A DNA stretch of 64,000 nt, taken from positions 186,001 through 250,000 of the forward strand of contig JAGEMR010000031.1 of the NCBI GenBank assembly GCA_021030915.1, in the 5' to 3' direction. Position 1 is the first letter of the stretch; every line of letters begins with the position of its first letter. This DNA comes from Astrothelium macrocarpum (lineage: Eukaryota > Ascomycota > Dothideomycetes > Trypetheliales > Trypetheliaceae). This document shows positions 12,305 through 22,284 of this stretch, one piece after another. The notes beneath the pieces were generated by a model. It worked only from the letters and a program-made list of their open reading frames with translations, was not told the DNA's origin and ran no database searches. The translations under genes were made by a program, and so were the position numbers.

Positions 12305-13719
12305 TTACGGCTCGCCTGGCCAAATCTCATCTGCAATGCTCCTCACCAGCATCAACTTCTTCCGCATGTCTTCATATCCCAACGCATTTCCTTCTGCATG
12401 ACTCGCAAACCCACATTGCGGACTCACACTCAACCGCTTCAGTGCCTCTTCCCGCGTTCCCGTGCCTTCGCTTTGAGCCACAAAATCCGCTGCTTTATGA
12501 ACCCGCGCCACCATCTCCGCCTTGTCCTCGATAGGTGGAAACTTGCTGGTCACCACGCCGAGCACGACATTCTTGTTGGGCGGCAGGTGTTTAAGCGGCT
12601 CGAATCCGCCGGCGCGGGGAGTGTCATACTCGAGGTAGAAGGTGCTAACGTCAAGCGAGGTAAAGAGGGCGGCGGCGATATGGTCATATGCGCCTTCACT
12701 GAAGTGCTTGCTGCCAAGATAGTTCCCCCGACAGAGGTGAATACCAAGATGTAGGTCGGTAGGACGGGCAAAGCAGGCATTGTAGAAGCGTAGATAGGCG
12801 GCAAATTGCTCATCAGCGGTTTGGAAGTTTGTCAAGTCAGCTTTCCAGCCTTCAAGCATGGCATCCGAGCAGAAATCTAATGGTGGGGATTCCGTTAGCT
12901 TTGAGTGGAACCGAGGATTGTAGAATAAGTGGATCAAGCGTACACGCGAGGTTTGGGTCATCGACTTGAGCGTTTCGTAGACCGGCGTCATAGAGAATCT
13001 TCAATTCAGTTTGGTACGCCTTGGCAACATCGGCAAAATACTCATCGTCATTAGCATAAACGCCCTTTGCATACGCTCTGTTTGGTCCGTATCTAAAGTG
13101 GTACCTAATTGGATATATCATCAGAACAGAGTCTGTACACCTTTTTCAAGGTGGGAAAAAGGCAGATTTACCATGATGGGCTCGCGAGGGTAAGCTTGAT
13201 GTTCTTCCATTGATCCTTCGGTACTAAAGTCTTCATGAATTCGAACTCTGGTAGATAGCTCGACTTGCCAGTGTGTGAGATTTTGCTGGTCGCTACTGTC
13301 ACGGAATTGGGAATTGTCTTTGCGTGCATAAAGGACTTCACGTCTAATGAATTGCAAAGTTATTTAGCGATTTACCAGATGAAGTAGCTTAAATGGATTG
13401 AGTTACCAGGAGCATATGCTCGGAAGATACTTGTGTCATATCCTCCTTCCCTCAAATTTACCTCTTCCATGCCATTAAGTGTCTCAAAGAAGGTACCCCA
13501 GAATTGGTGCCGCGAATATTCGCCATTTGTGATACTGTGAATGCCGCAAGACTGCTGGAGGGCGACGACCTCCCGAATTGCTTTCTGTTCAATGGGTATT
13601 AGAGACTCAGCACTTGCAGATCCGTCTGCGACTGCATATCGATGTTTGACCAATGCTTCTGGTCGCAGTAAAGAACCAATGTGCTCCGCTCGAAAAGGGG
13701 GAGCTCGAGGTGCGGTCAT
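12305..13719 (-). CDS. UROD/MetE-like zinc protein (cobalamin-independent methionine synthase family, C-domain type)
   Basis: Four exons on the minus strand: 13407-13719, 13172-13343, 12944-13104 and 12305-12876, giving 405 residues. Each junction restores a conserved segment (SPSWYHFRY, DPNLAYFCSDAM). The protein matches the single-domain fungal UROD/MetE-like group. The zinc ligands expected from MetE are all visible: His and Cys in IHLCRGN, Glu in FYLEYD and Cys in SPQCGFA. The N-terminal EHIGSLLRP is also typical. The family moves methyl or other alkyl groups to thiols; this short form lacks the separate N-domain of true MetE, so methionine synthesis is unlikely to be its main role. In this block a demethylation or alkyl-transfer step is conceivable (inference). 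Confidence 0.87.
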
Positions 13720-14757
13720 TGTAGCGACGAGGCCTTGGAGGGGCAGGCTTTTCGTAATATATTTTGTGGCTGCTGTAAATTAAATGTTACCTGTGTGAAG
13801 ATTTGTGTTTGAGACAAAGTAATCATTGAAAAAAATTGCTAAGTTAGTGCTAAGCACTTTGGATGGATTTCAAGATACCCCGCAGAAGCTGTGCCTGCAA
13901 AGATTCCTGCTTCGTTCGACACAATGCATCCCATGACTAGCGTCTGATGGTGTGAGCCTGCTGCGAACCGCACTCAAGGAGGCAGAACTGTATGGCTTTA
14001 GACAGTTTGAAGAACATAACTAGAGCGAATGTCTTGTCAAGGTCTTATTTTGAGGATTTTTTTTTCCGCAAGACGTCGCATTGAACATCAGAAACGGCTT
14101 CGCGCTGAAGGTGCTGGAATCACAAGTGTATAATTCCATTCACCGATCCAGAACTCTTCAATCGGATTTGATCGTTCTGCAGCCGCTCGACGACGCCAAG
14201 AAAATGTTCAACAAATGTTAATGCACACGTAAAAAAAAATGAGGAAACTGAAGTAAGCAAACATGATCTGAGAGAATAGACCTTGTCGCGAAGCAACACT
14301 GCTCACTAGACATTCCAGTACGTTTCTACAAGCGAAGGAGCCAATGAATCTGTCAAGGAACTGGGAGATCCGCCTTGGGATGCATTCCTGGAAGGCTAAC
14401 GGTGGTAAGTAGTGCCATGGGTAAGAAGACAAAGCGAAGTTAAGCGAAGCTAGCAGCGATCCGCCTTTTTGCCGCTTGTTTCATCCGCACGTGTTTCTCC
14501 TCACTGAACGGCGTCGTGCGGAGGTACACAGCAGGACAGCTACAAACTCTACATTTGCTTGATCCCGACATGGATTCCCGCTTTAGCCCGTGGAGAAAAA
14601 TGCTATTCCCATTTGATGTTGGGTGATTCAGTCTCGGCCTCTATTTCATGCATCCGATCTCCATATACGTCAGATTTGTGCATTCAAAAAGTCTCACCAA
14701 TTTGAACGGTCTTTAGCTGACACTTGAATTTCTGTGCATTGCTCGAATTCAAAGAAA
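13720..14757. promoter_or_regulatory. Divergent promoter region between the MetE-like and FAD monooxygenase genes
   Basis: About 1.04 kb with no credible gene lies between two outward-facing start codons, so it should carry both promoters. A CACGTG box occurs near 14486-14493. Two A/T runs are present (about 14058-14066 and 14231-14239). No operator could be assigned. Confidence 0.45.
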
Positions 14758-16204
14758 ATGAACGGCACACAGAAAGATTTGCATATAGCCGTCATAGGCG
14801 CAGGTATGAGGGTTACGGTGGTAAACTTCTCCAAGACAAGACTGATAGTAAATAGGCATGGGAGGGCTAGCTTGCGCTCTCGCTCTAAAGAAACATGGCT
14901 TCAATCGTGTCGAAGTCTACGAGTCTGCTTCAAACCTCGGTTTTGTCGGTGCAGGTATTCAAATGGCGCCGAACATGGCCCGCATTCTCGATAGACTTGG
15001 CTGTTGGGACGAGATATCCAAAGAGGCAACAAATATAAAATGCACGAGTATACGGCGTACGGCATCTATGAATCGTCACATGAAATGAATCGGACTAATG
15101 AGCTCAGAGGGCAAAACAAACGAGGAATTGGCGTTTGTGAAGCTGGATGAAATCAAGGACAACTATGGCTATCCTCACATGGTTGGACACCGTTCATCTC
15201 TCGCTGGGGGCATATACGAGGCTTGCAAACGAGAGAAGGTTGCTTTCTTCTTCTCAACAACCGTAGAAGCAATCGCGAGCTTTGGGCCAAGACCTTCCTT
15301 CATTGCCAAACCTCGACAAGGCGAAGCGTATATCGTCGAAGCAGATGTGATCTTAGCTGCAGATGGCGTCAAGAGTAATTGTCGCGTATCCATGCTAAAA
15401 GAGCTTGGTACCGAAGCCGATGTTGAAGATACTGGGCAATCGGCCTATCGTATCATGCTCAAACGAGAACAGATGGAAGATGATCCGGAATTAAAAGAGC
15501 TTATTGACAGTGACAGAGTGACACGATGGATCGGCGAGAAGCGTCATATCATCGCATACCCAGTGTCAAATAAAAACATTTACAACGTGTCGACTGCCCA
15601 CCCTGACACGCATTTTGCCGAGGCACCCTCTGCGACTTACACGACACGAGGCTCCAAGGCTGACATGTTCGATACGTACGCTTCTTTCGGCGATCTGTGT
15701 CACCGCATGCTCAACCTTGTTCCCGAGGGCGAGGTTTGCGAATGGAAGCTTCGTGTTCATGCTCCCCTACCAACATGGGTCCACGGTTCCGTAGCTCTGG
15801 TCGGAGATGCGTGCCACCCAACGCTTCCGCACCTCAATCAAGGCGCCGGTCAGGCCATCGAAGATGCTGGCGTGCTCGCCGTCGTACTGTCAAAATGCCC
15901 CGACCATAGTCCACAAAGCATCAACAAAGCTCTCCGTGTCTACGAGAAGGTACGGAAAGAACGTGCGGAACTCTTAGTTGGCCTTGCAGCTGCTTCAGGA
16001 AAAGGACTGCAACTAGGAGAGGGTGCAGCGAAAGAAGAACGTGACCGGCAATTTGCTGCCCTGAAGGACAAAAAAGGGCCCGTGCCCGATAAATGGGCAG
16101 ATGGAGATACTCAGAAGATGATTTTTGGCCATGACTGCATGAAAGTGGCCGAAGAATCGTTTGATGAGACATTCCAGAGCCTAAAATCGGATTCACGGCT
16201 TTAG
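14758..16204 (+). CDS. FAD-dependent aromatic monooxygenase (salicylate hydroxylase-like)
   Basis: Three exons, 14758-14803, 14856-15056 and 15108-16204, give 447 residues. The first splice completes the Rossmann motif VIGAGMGGLACALAL (GxGxxG); the second joins CTSIR to QGKTNEELAF, as expected for the family. Further signatures are the DG motif in ILAADGVKS and the FAD ribityl-binding segment VGDACHPTLPHLNQGAGQ. These define class A flavoprotein hydroxylases, which use NAD(P)H and O2 to hydroxylate phenolic rings, sometimes with loss of a carboxyl group. Salicylate, 6-hydroxynicotinate and related substrates cannot be told apart from sequence. It is tail-to-tail with the MFS gene (118 bp). 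Confidence 0.88.
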
Positions 16205-16322
16205 TCTTGGCACAGAAGCTAACTCGACTGTGTAGACTTCGAATTGATATAGATGTACATTATAAATATTTCTAAGTTTGTAAGTTTGTATGAAGGCTTT
16301 GTTGGACGCAGTCTCTCCTTTC

Positions 16323-18044
16323 TCATGCATCCGTCATGAATTCAGTCAAGAATTTGTTGCGCGAGATCCAGCTCCGGATTCGCTTCCCAAAAATCCACAG
16401 GGGTATCGTCAGCGCAACGACTCCAAGAAAGGCGGAACCAAGAATACTGAATACGGCCAGTGCGCCCTGCTTGGCAAGCCAATTGTTTACAAAATAAGTC
16501 AATCCAAAAGTCAAGAAGTTGCGCGCATTGATTGCCACAAAAGCTTCCTCTGCAAGTTTCGGATATGCGTCAAGGACATACCCAAAAACACAGGTGCTTG
16601 CAAATGCAAGTGCCATATTTGCCAGGCCAAATGTCAATACTGGACCTGACCAGTGAGTTTGATAATGCACTGTTGCACCAAAGCCGTAGAAACCAACAGT
16701 GCCAAGGACGGCCACCACTAGCATCAGAACTAATCGGAATTCCGGCTCATACACCCCGTGATTACGTTGAGCAAGTCTTAGGCAGATCCAATCATTAATA
16801 GGCCCAGATATCACTTCCCCAATGATAGTTAGGATGAAAGGCGACAGACTGATAAGACCAGTTTGAGAAACGCTAAAGTTATAAGGAGGCTCCACGAAAA
16901 TAACACCGTTGACCACAGAAAATACAACAATCCAAGTCAACGTCGTTCCATATATGAGGAAAGCCCACAGCACTGCCGGGTAGAAGAATACCACAAATGG
17001 CCTTGCAAAGACTTTCCAGTACGATGCGTGTGTGTAACGACCAGTGAAGATCTTCAGACTCTGCGCATATGACATTCTCTTTTGTGCGGGTTCTGAGATA
17101 GGCGACCGAGAGACATGTTCGACTTCCACTGCTCCAGCCTTTTCTTTCTCGGAGGCGCTGTCCGGTGGTTCCGGCATACCTTCGGGGTTCTCTGCAGCAG
17201 TAACGCCAGCTGCAATCTTCTGGCGATTGTACGCCGTCTCCGGCACTGCCAAAATAATTCCAATTGCAAAGACACCGAAGAAGATGGCGCATACTCCAAA
17301 TGTCCATCGATAACCAAGATTCTGGATAATATATCCGGAGACCAAACTCCCGCCCGCAATGCCGCATAACAAGAACAGATTCCATGCGGCAATTCGCGTG
17401 GCGCGCTGATGTACAAAGTACAAATCTCCAATGGTCGCCTGCACCAGGACCTCGTAGGGTGCCATGCCCAATCCACCTACGATCCTGCTCCCGAGGAAAG
17501 AGCCATATTCCGTTGTCACTGCGCCCCATATGCTCGCCGCCAGCAGCAGCAGACTCGCGAGCACATAGACAGGACGCTTGCCATATACTTTGGCGAACGG
17601 ATTCGCAATGAACAGTGTCGCGCCCAGCGTCAGGATCAGCCATGCAGTGCTCTGCGATAGCACATCCACGGTGATATGCAGCTGCGCGCTGATGGTTACG
17701 AAGCCTGGGCTAAGCATAGGTCCATAGGCGCCTACAACCGCAGCAGAGAGGCCAACAAGAAAGAGAATAAAGTCCTTTTGCCATAGAGGCCAGTTGAGCG
17801 GATCATTGGGGTCATCGCTGGGTTGAGGGACGAGCAGGACGTGGGCGTTGCGGCCGGTGCCGTGTTTGAGGCGAGAGGTTGGGACAGAGTGAAGTTCCGG
17901 GGGGAGGTCACTTTGGTCATTGAGACATGCTAGGAAGGTTTGTGTCAGTAGGGAAGTGTAGACGATGGAATTGCGCTCTGAAGTACCTGTGCCGGGTACA
18001 GCAGTGCTTTGCAACACTTTGTCTTCTAGTATTCCAAAGGGCAT
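16323..18044 (-). CDS. MFS transporter, DHA1-like drug/metabolite carrier
   Basis: The minus-strand frame is open from 18044 to 16323 (573 residues). A likely 57-nt intron (17930-17986; GTACTT...CCTAG with CTGAC before the acceptor) lies inside it; removing it gives 554 residues and joins PGT directly to ACLNDQ, as in relatives. The N-terminus MPFGILEDK and the cytosolic motif DDPNDPLNWPLWQKD are hallmarks of fungal DHA1 members. About twelve hydrophobic segments follow, with GSRIVGGLGMAPYEVL in the expected place and a long central loop rich in Glu/Pro. It probably moves a small organic compound by proton antiport at the plasma membrane. It could export a toxic intermediate or handle the cluster substrate. 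Confidence 0.86.
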   Translation of the reverse strand: MPFGILEDKVLQSTAVPGTGTSERNSIVYTSLLTQTFLACLNDQSDLPPELHSVPTSRLKHGTGRNAHVLLVPQPSDDPNDPLNWPLWQKDFILFLVGLSAAVVGAYGPMLSPGFVTISAQLHITVDVLSQSTAWLILTLGATLFIANPFAKVYGKRPVYVLASLLLLAASIWGAVTTEYGSFLGSRIVGGLGMAPYEVLVQATIGDLYFVHQRATRIAAWNLFLLCGIAGGSLVSGYIIQNLGYRWTFGVCAIFFGVFAIGIILAVPETAYNRQKIAAGVTAAENPEGMPEPPDSASEKEKAGAVEVEHVSRSPISEPAQKRMSYAQSLKIFTGRYTHASYWKVFARPFVVFFYPAVLWAFLIYGTTLTWIVVFSVVNGVIFVEPPYNFSVSQTGLISLSPFILTIIGEVISGPINDWICLRLAQRNHGVYEPEFRLVLMLVVAVLGTVGFYGFGATVHYQTHWSGPVLTFGLANMALAFASTCVFGYVLDAYPKLAEEAFVAINARNFLTFGLTYFVNNWLAKQGALAVFSILGSAFLGVVALTIPLWIFGKRIRSWISRNKFLTEFMTDA

Positions 18045-18699
18045 TGCGGCTCTTATGCTATGTAACCGAACAACAGAAGCAGACTGTCAACTATTTAGAA
18101 GAAGCAAAACATTTTTGAAAATAAGGCCGAGATGTCAGCTAAGTGAAAGGTGCAGTAGTTTCTGCAACCCTGGACTCGTCTGCATTTTCAACTGCCGATG
18201 CACTGGAGGTCTGGAGTAAGGCATTGCTGGATGCATGAATGATTACCAGATCCGCTCTGTGGGGAAGGCCAGGCCTGATTAGCGGGCTGGGGTAAAGGCG
18301 TGCATAAACTTTGCAGATCAGCAAAACCAAAGGTCAACGAGTTGCCGGTGGGTAAGAGACCTAAGGTAGCCCTGACAGCTTATGTAATCCGAATACTCCA
18401 GCCGCTGCCGGCAGTAACTTCATTCTCTTCATTCCGTCTTCTCCGCATCGTTAGGTCCCCAAGTATTGCCGTGATCCTGATCCTTGCCAGCGCCTGGACT
18501 CGTTTCCGGTTTGATTCTGGTGGTTGATATTGTATCAGGTACCCTATACGGCCCTTTGGCCAGTCAGAATGGTGGATTCCTGTTGAAGAGTTCTATCAGA
18601 ATCTGTTCTAGGTAAGAGTTCAGCATCGGATTTACTTGGAAAGATACAGCTATGAATGGAGGGAGGTATGACGTGCAATCTACAACGCAGCTTTCGTAC
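18045..18699. other. Intergenic region with no supported gene
   Basis: About 650 bases between the MFS start and the 3' end of the pseudogene. It presumably includes the MFS promoter. No ORF here has a recognisable domain. Confidence 0.4.
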
Positions 18700-19980
18700 T
18701 TATCCATTTTCCGCTTGCAATGCTGCAACAATATCTTCAAAGTTGTCACGTGCATGCTTCTCAGCATCGTGATCGAGCAGCCATGCCTGTCTTTTTAACT
18801 TGATCGACTCAGGACTCTGTTTCACGCGGTCGAAGTCTGCTTTGTGCCAAGTATCGCTCGGCAATATTCCGGCGTCTTGTGCCTGTTTCACTCGTTCATA
18901 TCCTATTTTCTCAAAAGCTTGCAGTGCCATTGCCGCGTGCTTCCTTCCACTCAAGGGCAAACAAGCAGCAACACATGCTCCATCTCCCATGGATTGGGAG
19001 ACACTTTGGATTGATTTCGGTAACAAAGGGTGCGCTGTATCACCGAGGAGTGCAATGCGTTTCTTCGGTGAAAGCCATGTGGGAAGAGGATCTCGGTAAA
19101 CAAGCTTCCAATCTACAAGCTTATCGGCTGGCGTAGCACGTACAATCGCATGAATTATGGGATCCCAGCCGTCTGGTTTTTGCACTGTATCATCGATAGA
19201 TCCTGGAGCTTGCCACGATTTCTCCACATCGGATTCGTCTTTATGATATCTGGACCAAGGCCAGCCTGTAGGAGTATCATCGTGAGTAACCAGATCGGCT
19301 ATTGTTAGATTTTTCGCAAGCTCTGCAGAGCTCATTCAGGTTCGATAAGCTGCATAAATACTGGTCGCGTCCGTCGAGTTAGTATACTTCGCCTTCTTGA
19401 AGACAGGAAGCGAGTTGTTGACTTACCCGGAGAACTTGGGTTTATCTTCATATCCCAGCATTATTCCCTTGCTTTGAATCTTATTCCATCTGCCGCTAAC
19501 ACTGCGTCTGCCGCGCTTTCTTCCCATTAACAACTTTGCCTGCTTCTGTGTCTATCTCCCCGTGTTCCAAAATCTGCTGCCCTAAACGAATCTCAATTCC
19601 CAACTCCGTTGTATACTCATATACAATCCCATGTATTTAACCTCGATATCCATTAAATCTTTTCTCATATTCTTCTTCGTTTTCCCACTATTGTATTAAG
19701 AAGTATTCTCCATTGTATGTTTTGAAGACGATGTCATCATGTTTGTGGCTTATGGTATCCAGACGCTCTTCAACTCCAGGCCACTGTTGGAATATGCGAC
19801 CGGAATTTGAGCTAAAAGATACGATATCCCCTGGATATTTACCTCAAGATATGATTTAGGTACCGGATGACCATGGTCCTAACGAAGGCACTTGATCGCC
19901 GCTGTCAGACCTACAAAGTCTACGCCAACAATCAGAACTCCAGTTCCAGTGGGTTTCGGAGGAGAATCAAAGATGATCAT
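18700..19980 (-). pseudogene. Decayed FAD-dependent monooxygenase
   Basis: The C-terminal half (19335-18700, 211 codons) is intact and contains the FAD-binding segment IALLGDTAHPLLP. Upstream, homology continues to an ATG at 19980 but is broken. There is an in-frame TAG at 19879-19881 (codon 34). Further stops follow LIQ and NGYRG, and TAG follows a Gln-rich stretch. Frameshifts occur near ADAVLAADGIR, and a TGA stands where YRTW is expected, just before the surviving half. The FAD motif reads VGVDFVG instead of GxGxxG. Several changes fit C-to-T or G-to-A (CAA to TAA, GGC to GAC, GCA to GTA). An intron remnant with GTAAGT and CCAG borders remains. It belongs to a subfamily different from the intact gene at 14758. 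Confidence 0.85.
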
Positions 19981-20445
19981 GTCCTTAAATCATATTTACT
20001 CTCGGGCCTATGTATACTGTCCGGATATCACAGATTTTGAAGAGAAATGTTTTCAACCATCTAAGAACGCAAATCACTACAACACAGGGGGGAAGCCAAC
20101 GTCAGAGTGCCTAGAAACCTGCTAACATGGATCAAGCACTTCTGTGTACGCCGCTACCTGCTGTCAAGAGAAACACAAAGGGTCCATGAATCTGCCCCAC
20201 CTCCAAAAACCGCAAAGGCATGCGGGGTCCCCCCTGAGATCGTAAGCTTGCATGCAATGCAGAATATTAGCTTACAACAGTTGGTTTCCAAGCAATGCCG
20301 GCAGTTGTAACCAGTTCGCCAACCGAATGCTAACGTCACAGGCGATTGATATAATGAACTTGAAGCACTTAGGCTCAAAACCTACTTTCGTATATTCGAC
20401 ACCGTAATCTAGGTTTCCATCTAATCTAGCCACTTCTTTACGGAG
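19981..20445. other. Intergenic region between pseudogene and second P450
   Basis: About 465 bases between outward-facing starts; it holds the P450 promoter. No motif could be assigned with confidence. Confidence 0.35.
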
Positions 20446-22188
20446 ATGGGTATCAACTTCACCGAATTGTTTGTGCCACTCCAGCCTTATCTCTCATCAC
20501 CATGGCCCTATCTCAGTATTGTATTCGCTCCGATCCTCTACCTTCTAGGGTACGACCTGTTCCGCGTTCTACTAATGCCACCGGGTCCGATTCCAATCCC
20601 ATTTTTTGGCAATGCATCGATTCTTCCCAAGTCCTCGGCATGGATAACCTTTCAACAGTGGTCAACAAAGTACGGCCCTATGTTCACCATCTGGCAAGGG
20701 CGACGTCCGACCATTGTCATTTCTGATCCTCAAATCACCTATGATCTATTGGAGAAACGCAGCAACAAGTTTAGTAGCCGACCAAGGACCGTCGCCATGG
20801 GGGAGCTATTGTGGGAGATGGGCAGCGTCCTTGTGCAACCGTATGGCAAGGAATGGAGCATTCGCCGCAAACTCTTACACGCCGCACTCACTCCTAAGGC
20901 CTTGCGACTGTACAAGCCAACTCAGGAAGCCGAAGCCATACGATTATGTGCACAGCTTCTGCGACTGTCCGAAGAGTCTATAAACCAGAGTGCGTGGGAT
21001 TGGGATCGTCTGTTTGAGCGTTTCACGGCGAGTATTGTCTTTTGCGTCGCGTACGGCCACCGCATCGACAGTCTTGACGCCAAGGTGATCCGACAGCGCT
21101 TCGAATTCATGCACTTCTCGGCCTCCCTCAATGTGCCAGGTGCCTATCTCGTTGAGTCCTTCCCTGTGTTAAAATATATTCCCGAATTCTTGGCGCCTTG
21201 GAAGGCAGAGATCAAGCGCATGGGAAGGCAAGAAGCGGCAGCAAACATGGCGTTAGTAGATGTTGTCCGCGGAGACTTGAAAAGAGCCGACGAAAAGGGA
21301 CAGGGAAAAGAGGAGGTTCCGGATAGCCTGACAAAACTGCTTTTGGAGATGAGGGAGAAGGAACATATCCCATTGAGCGACCGAAATTTCGCATTTGTCC
21401 CTGCCTCATTGTTCGGAGCCGGGAGTGACACAACAGCAAGCACAATGTGTTCAGCTGTATTAGCATTTGTTACACACCCATTAGCATTACGGCGAGCGCA
21501 GAGAGAGTTAGATTCCGTCGTTGGAACTCAACGCACTCCTCTATTTGCTGACGAACCGAATTTACCTTACCTTCGGGCCTTAGTAAAGGAGGTGCTTAGA
21601 TGGAGGCCTGTGGCCGTGTTGGGAGGAACGCCGCATGCGAATACGGATAGTGACTGGTATCGAGGAAAATGGATTCCAAAAGGCACCACGATATTGGGAA
21701 ACAACTGGGCGATCAACCTGAACGAAGAGTATTATCCTAGCCCTCATCTGTTTGAACCAGAACGGTTTTTAGCTCTTGAGATGGGTAAAAAAGTTTTAAT
21801 TTCGGAAGCTATACCTGATTATTTGTCTACTGTTGAAGAGAAGCCGGGGGCAGAACCCACGTCAAGATTTTCAGGTCAAGCCCACCCCTCTCCTAAAGGT
21901 CATTCATCATTTGGATGGGGTCGGAGAATATGCCCTGGTGCTGATCTGGCATCGAATACACTATTTATTGCGCTTGCAAAATTGATATGGGCGTTTGAGT
22001 TTTTGCCTGCAGAGGGGAAAACGTCAAAAGACTACGACATTTTTGCGTACACTCAAGGCTTCAACATTCGGCCACAACGTTTCGAATGTAAAATCAGGTT
22101 AAGAGACGAGCGGCGAAAACTGATTTTGGAAACAGAAAGGGATGGTGCAGCCGCATGGCTGGAGAAGTTCAGTGCATTTGGAGAATGA
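20446..22188 (+). CDS. Cytochrome P450 monooxygenase (group I, O-methylsterigmatocystin oxidoreductase-like)
   Basis: A single exon of 580 codons. The membrane anchor is followed by the proline hinge PPGPIPIPFFGN. The I-helix FGAGSDTTAST has the canonical acid-Thr pair (around residues 322-332), the K-helix is KEVLRWRP, the PERF-like segment is EPERFL, and the heme loop is FGWGRRICPG with Cys496. All key residues are present, so it should be active. It resembles the fungal CYP2-like group I enzymes that include O-methylsterigmatocystin oxidoreductase and benzoate-type hydroxylases; substrate is unknown. Lack of introns contrasts with the first P450, so the two are not recent duplicates. It is tail-to-tail with the permease (96 bp). 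Confidence 0.9.
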   Translation: MGINFTELFVPLQPYLSSPWPYLSIVFAPILYLLGYDLFRVLLMPPGPIPIPFFGNASILPKSSAWITFQQWSTKYGPMFTIWQGRRPTIVISDPQITYDLLEKRSNKFSSRPRTVAMGELLWEMGSVLVQPYGKEWSIRRKLLHAALTPKALRLYKPTQEAEAIRLCAQLLRLSEESINQSAWDWDRLFERFTASIVFCVAYGHRIDSLDAKVIRQRFEFMHFSASLNVPGAYLVESFPVLKYIPEFLAPWKAEIKRMGRQEAAANMALVDVVRGDLKRADEKGQGKEEVPDSLTKLLLEMREKEHIPLSDRNFAFVPASLFGAGSDTTASTMCSAVLAFVTHPLALRRAQRELDSVVGTQRTPLFADEPNLPYLRALVKEVLRWRPVAVLGGTPHANTDSDWYRGKWIPKGTTILGNNWAINLNEEYYPSPHLFEPERFLALEMGKKVLISEAIPDYLSTVEEKPGAEPTSRFSGQAHPSPKGHSSFGWGRRICPGADLASNTLFIALAKLIWAFEFLPAEGKTSKDYDIFAYTQGFNIRPQRFECKIRLRDERRKLILETERDGAAAWLEKFSAFGE

Positions 22189-22284
22189 TTTTGGGACGAT
22201 TTCTCGGTCTGCCTTACTCCCGCTAGCAATGTTTGGTGATGAGATAAGTCTTTGTGTTCCTCGTTTCTATAACTTTGATGGCCA

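Noticed and set aside
16879..17643. 254-codon minus ORF inside the MFS gene
   Set aside because: It is in another frame of the same strand as the MFS exon, which has clear family motifs; the alternative translation is Arg/Trp/Cys-rich and matches nothing.
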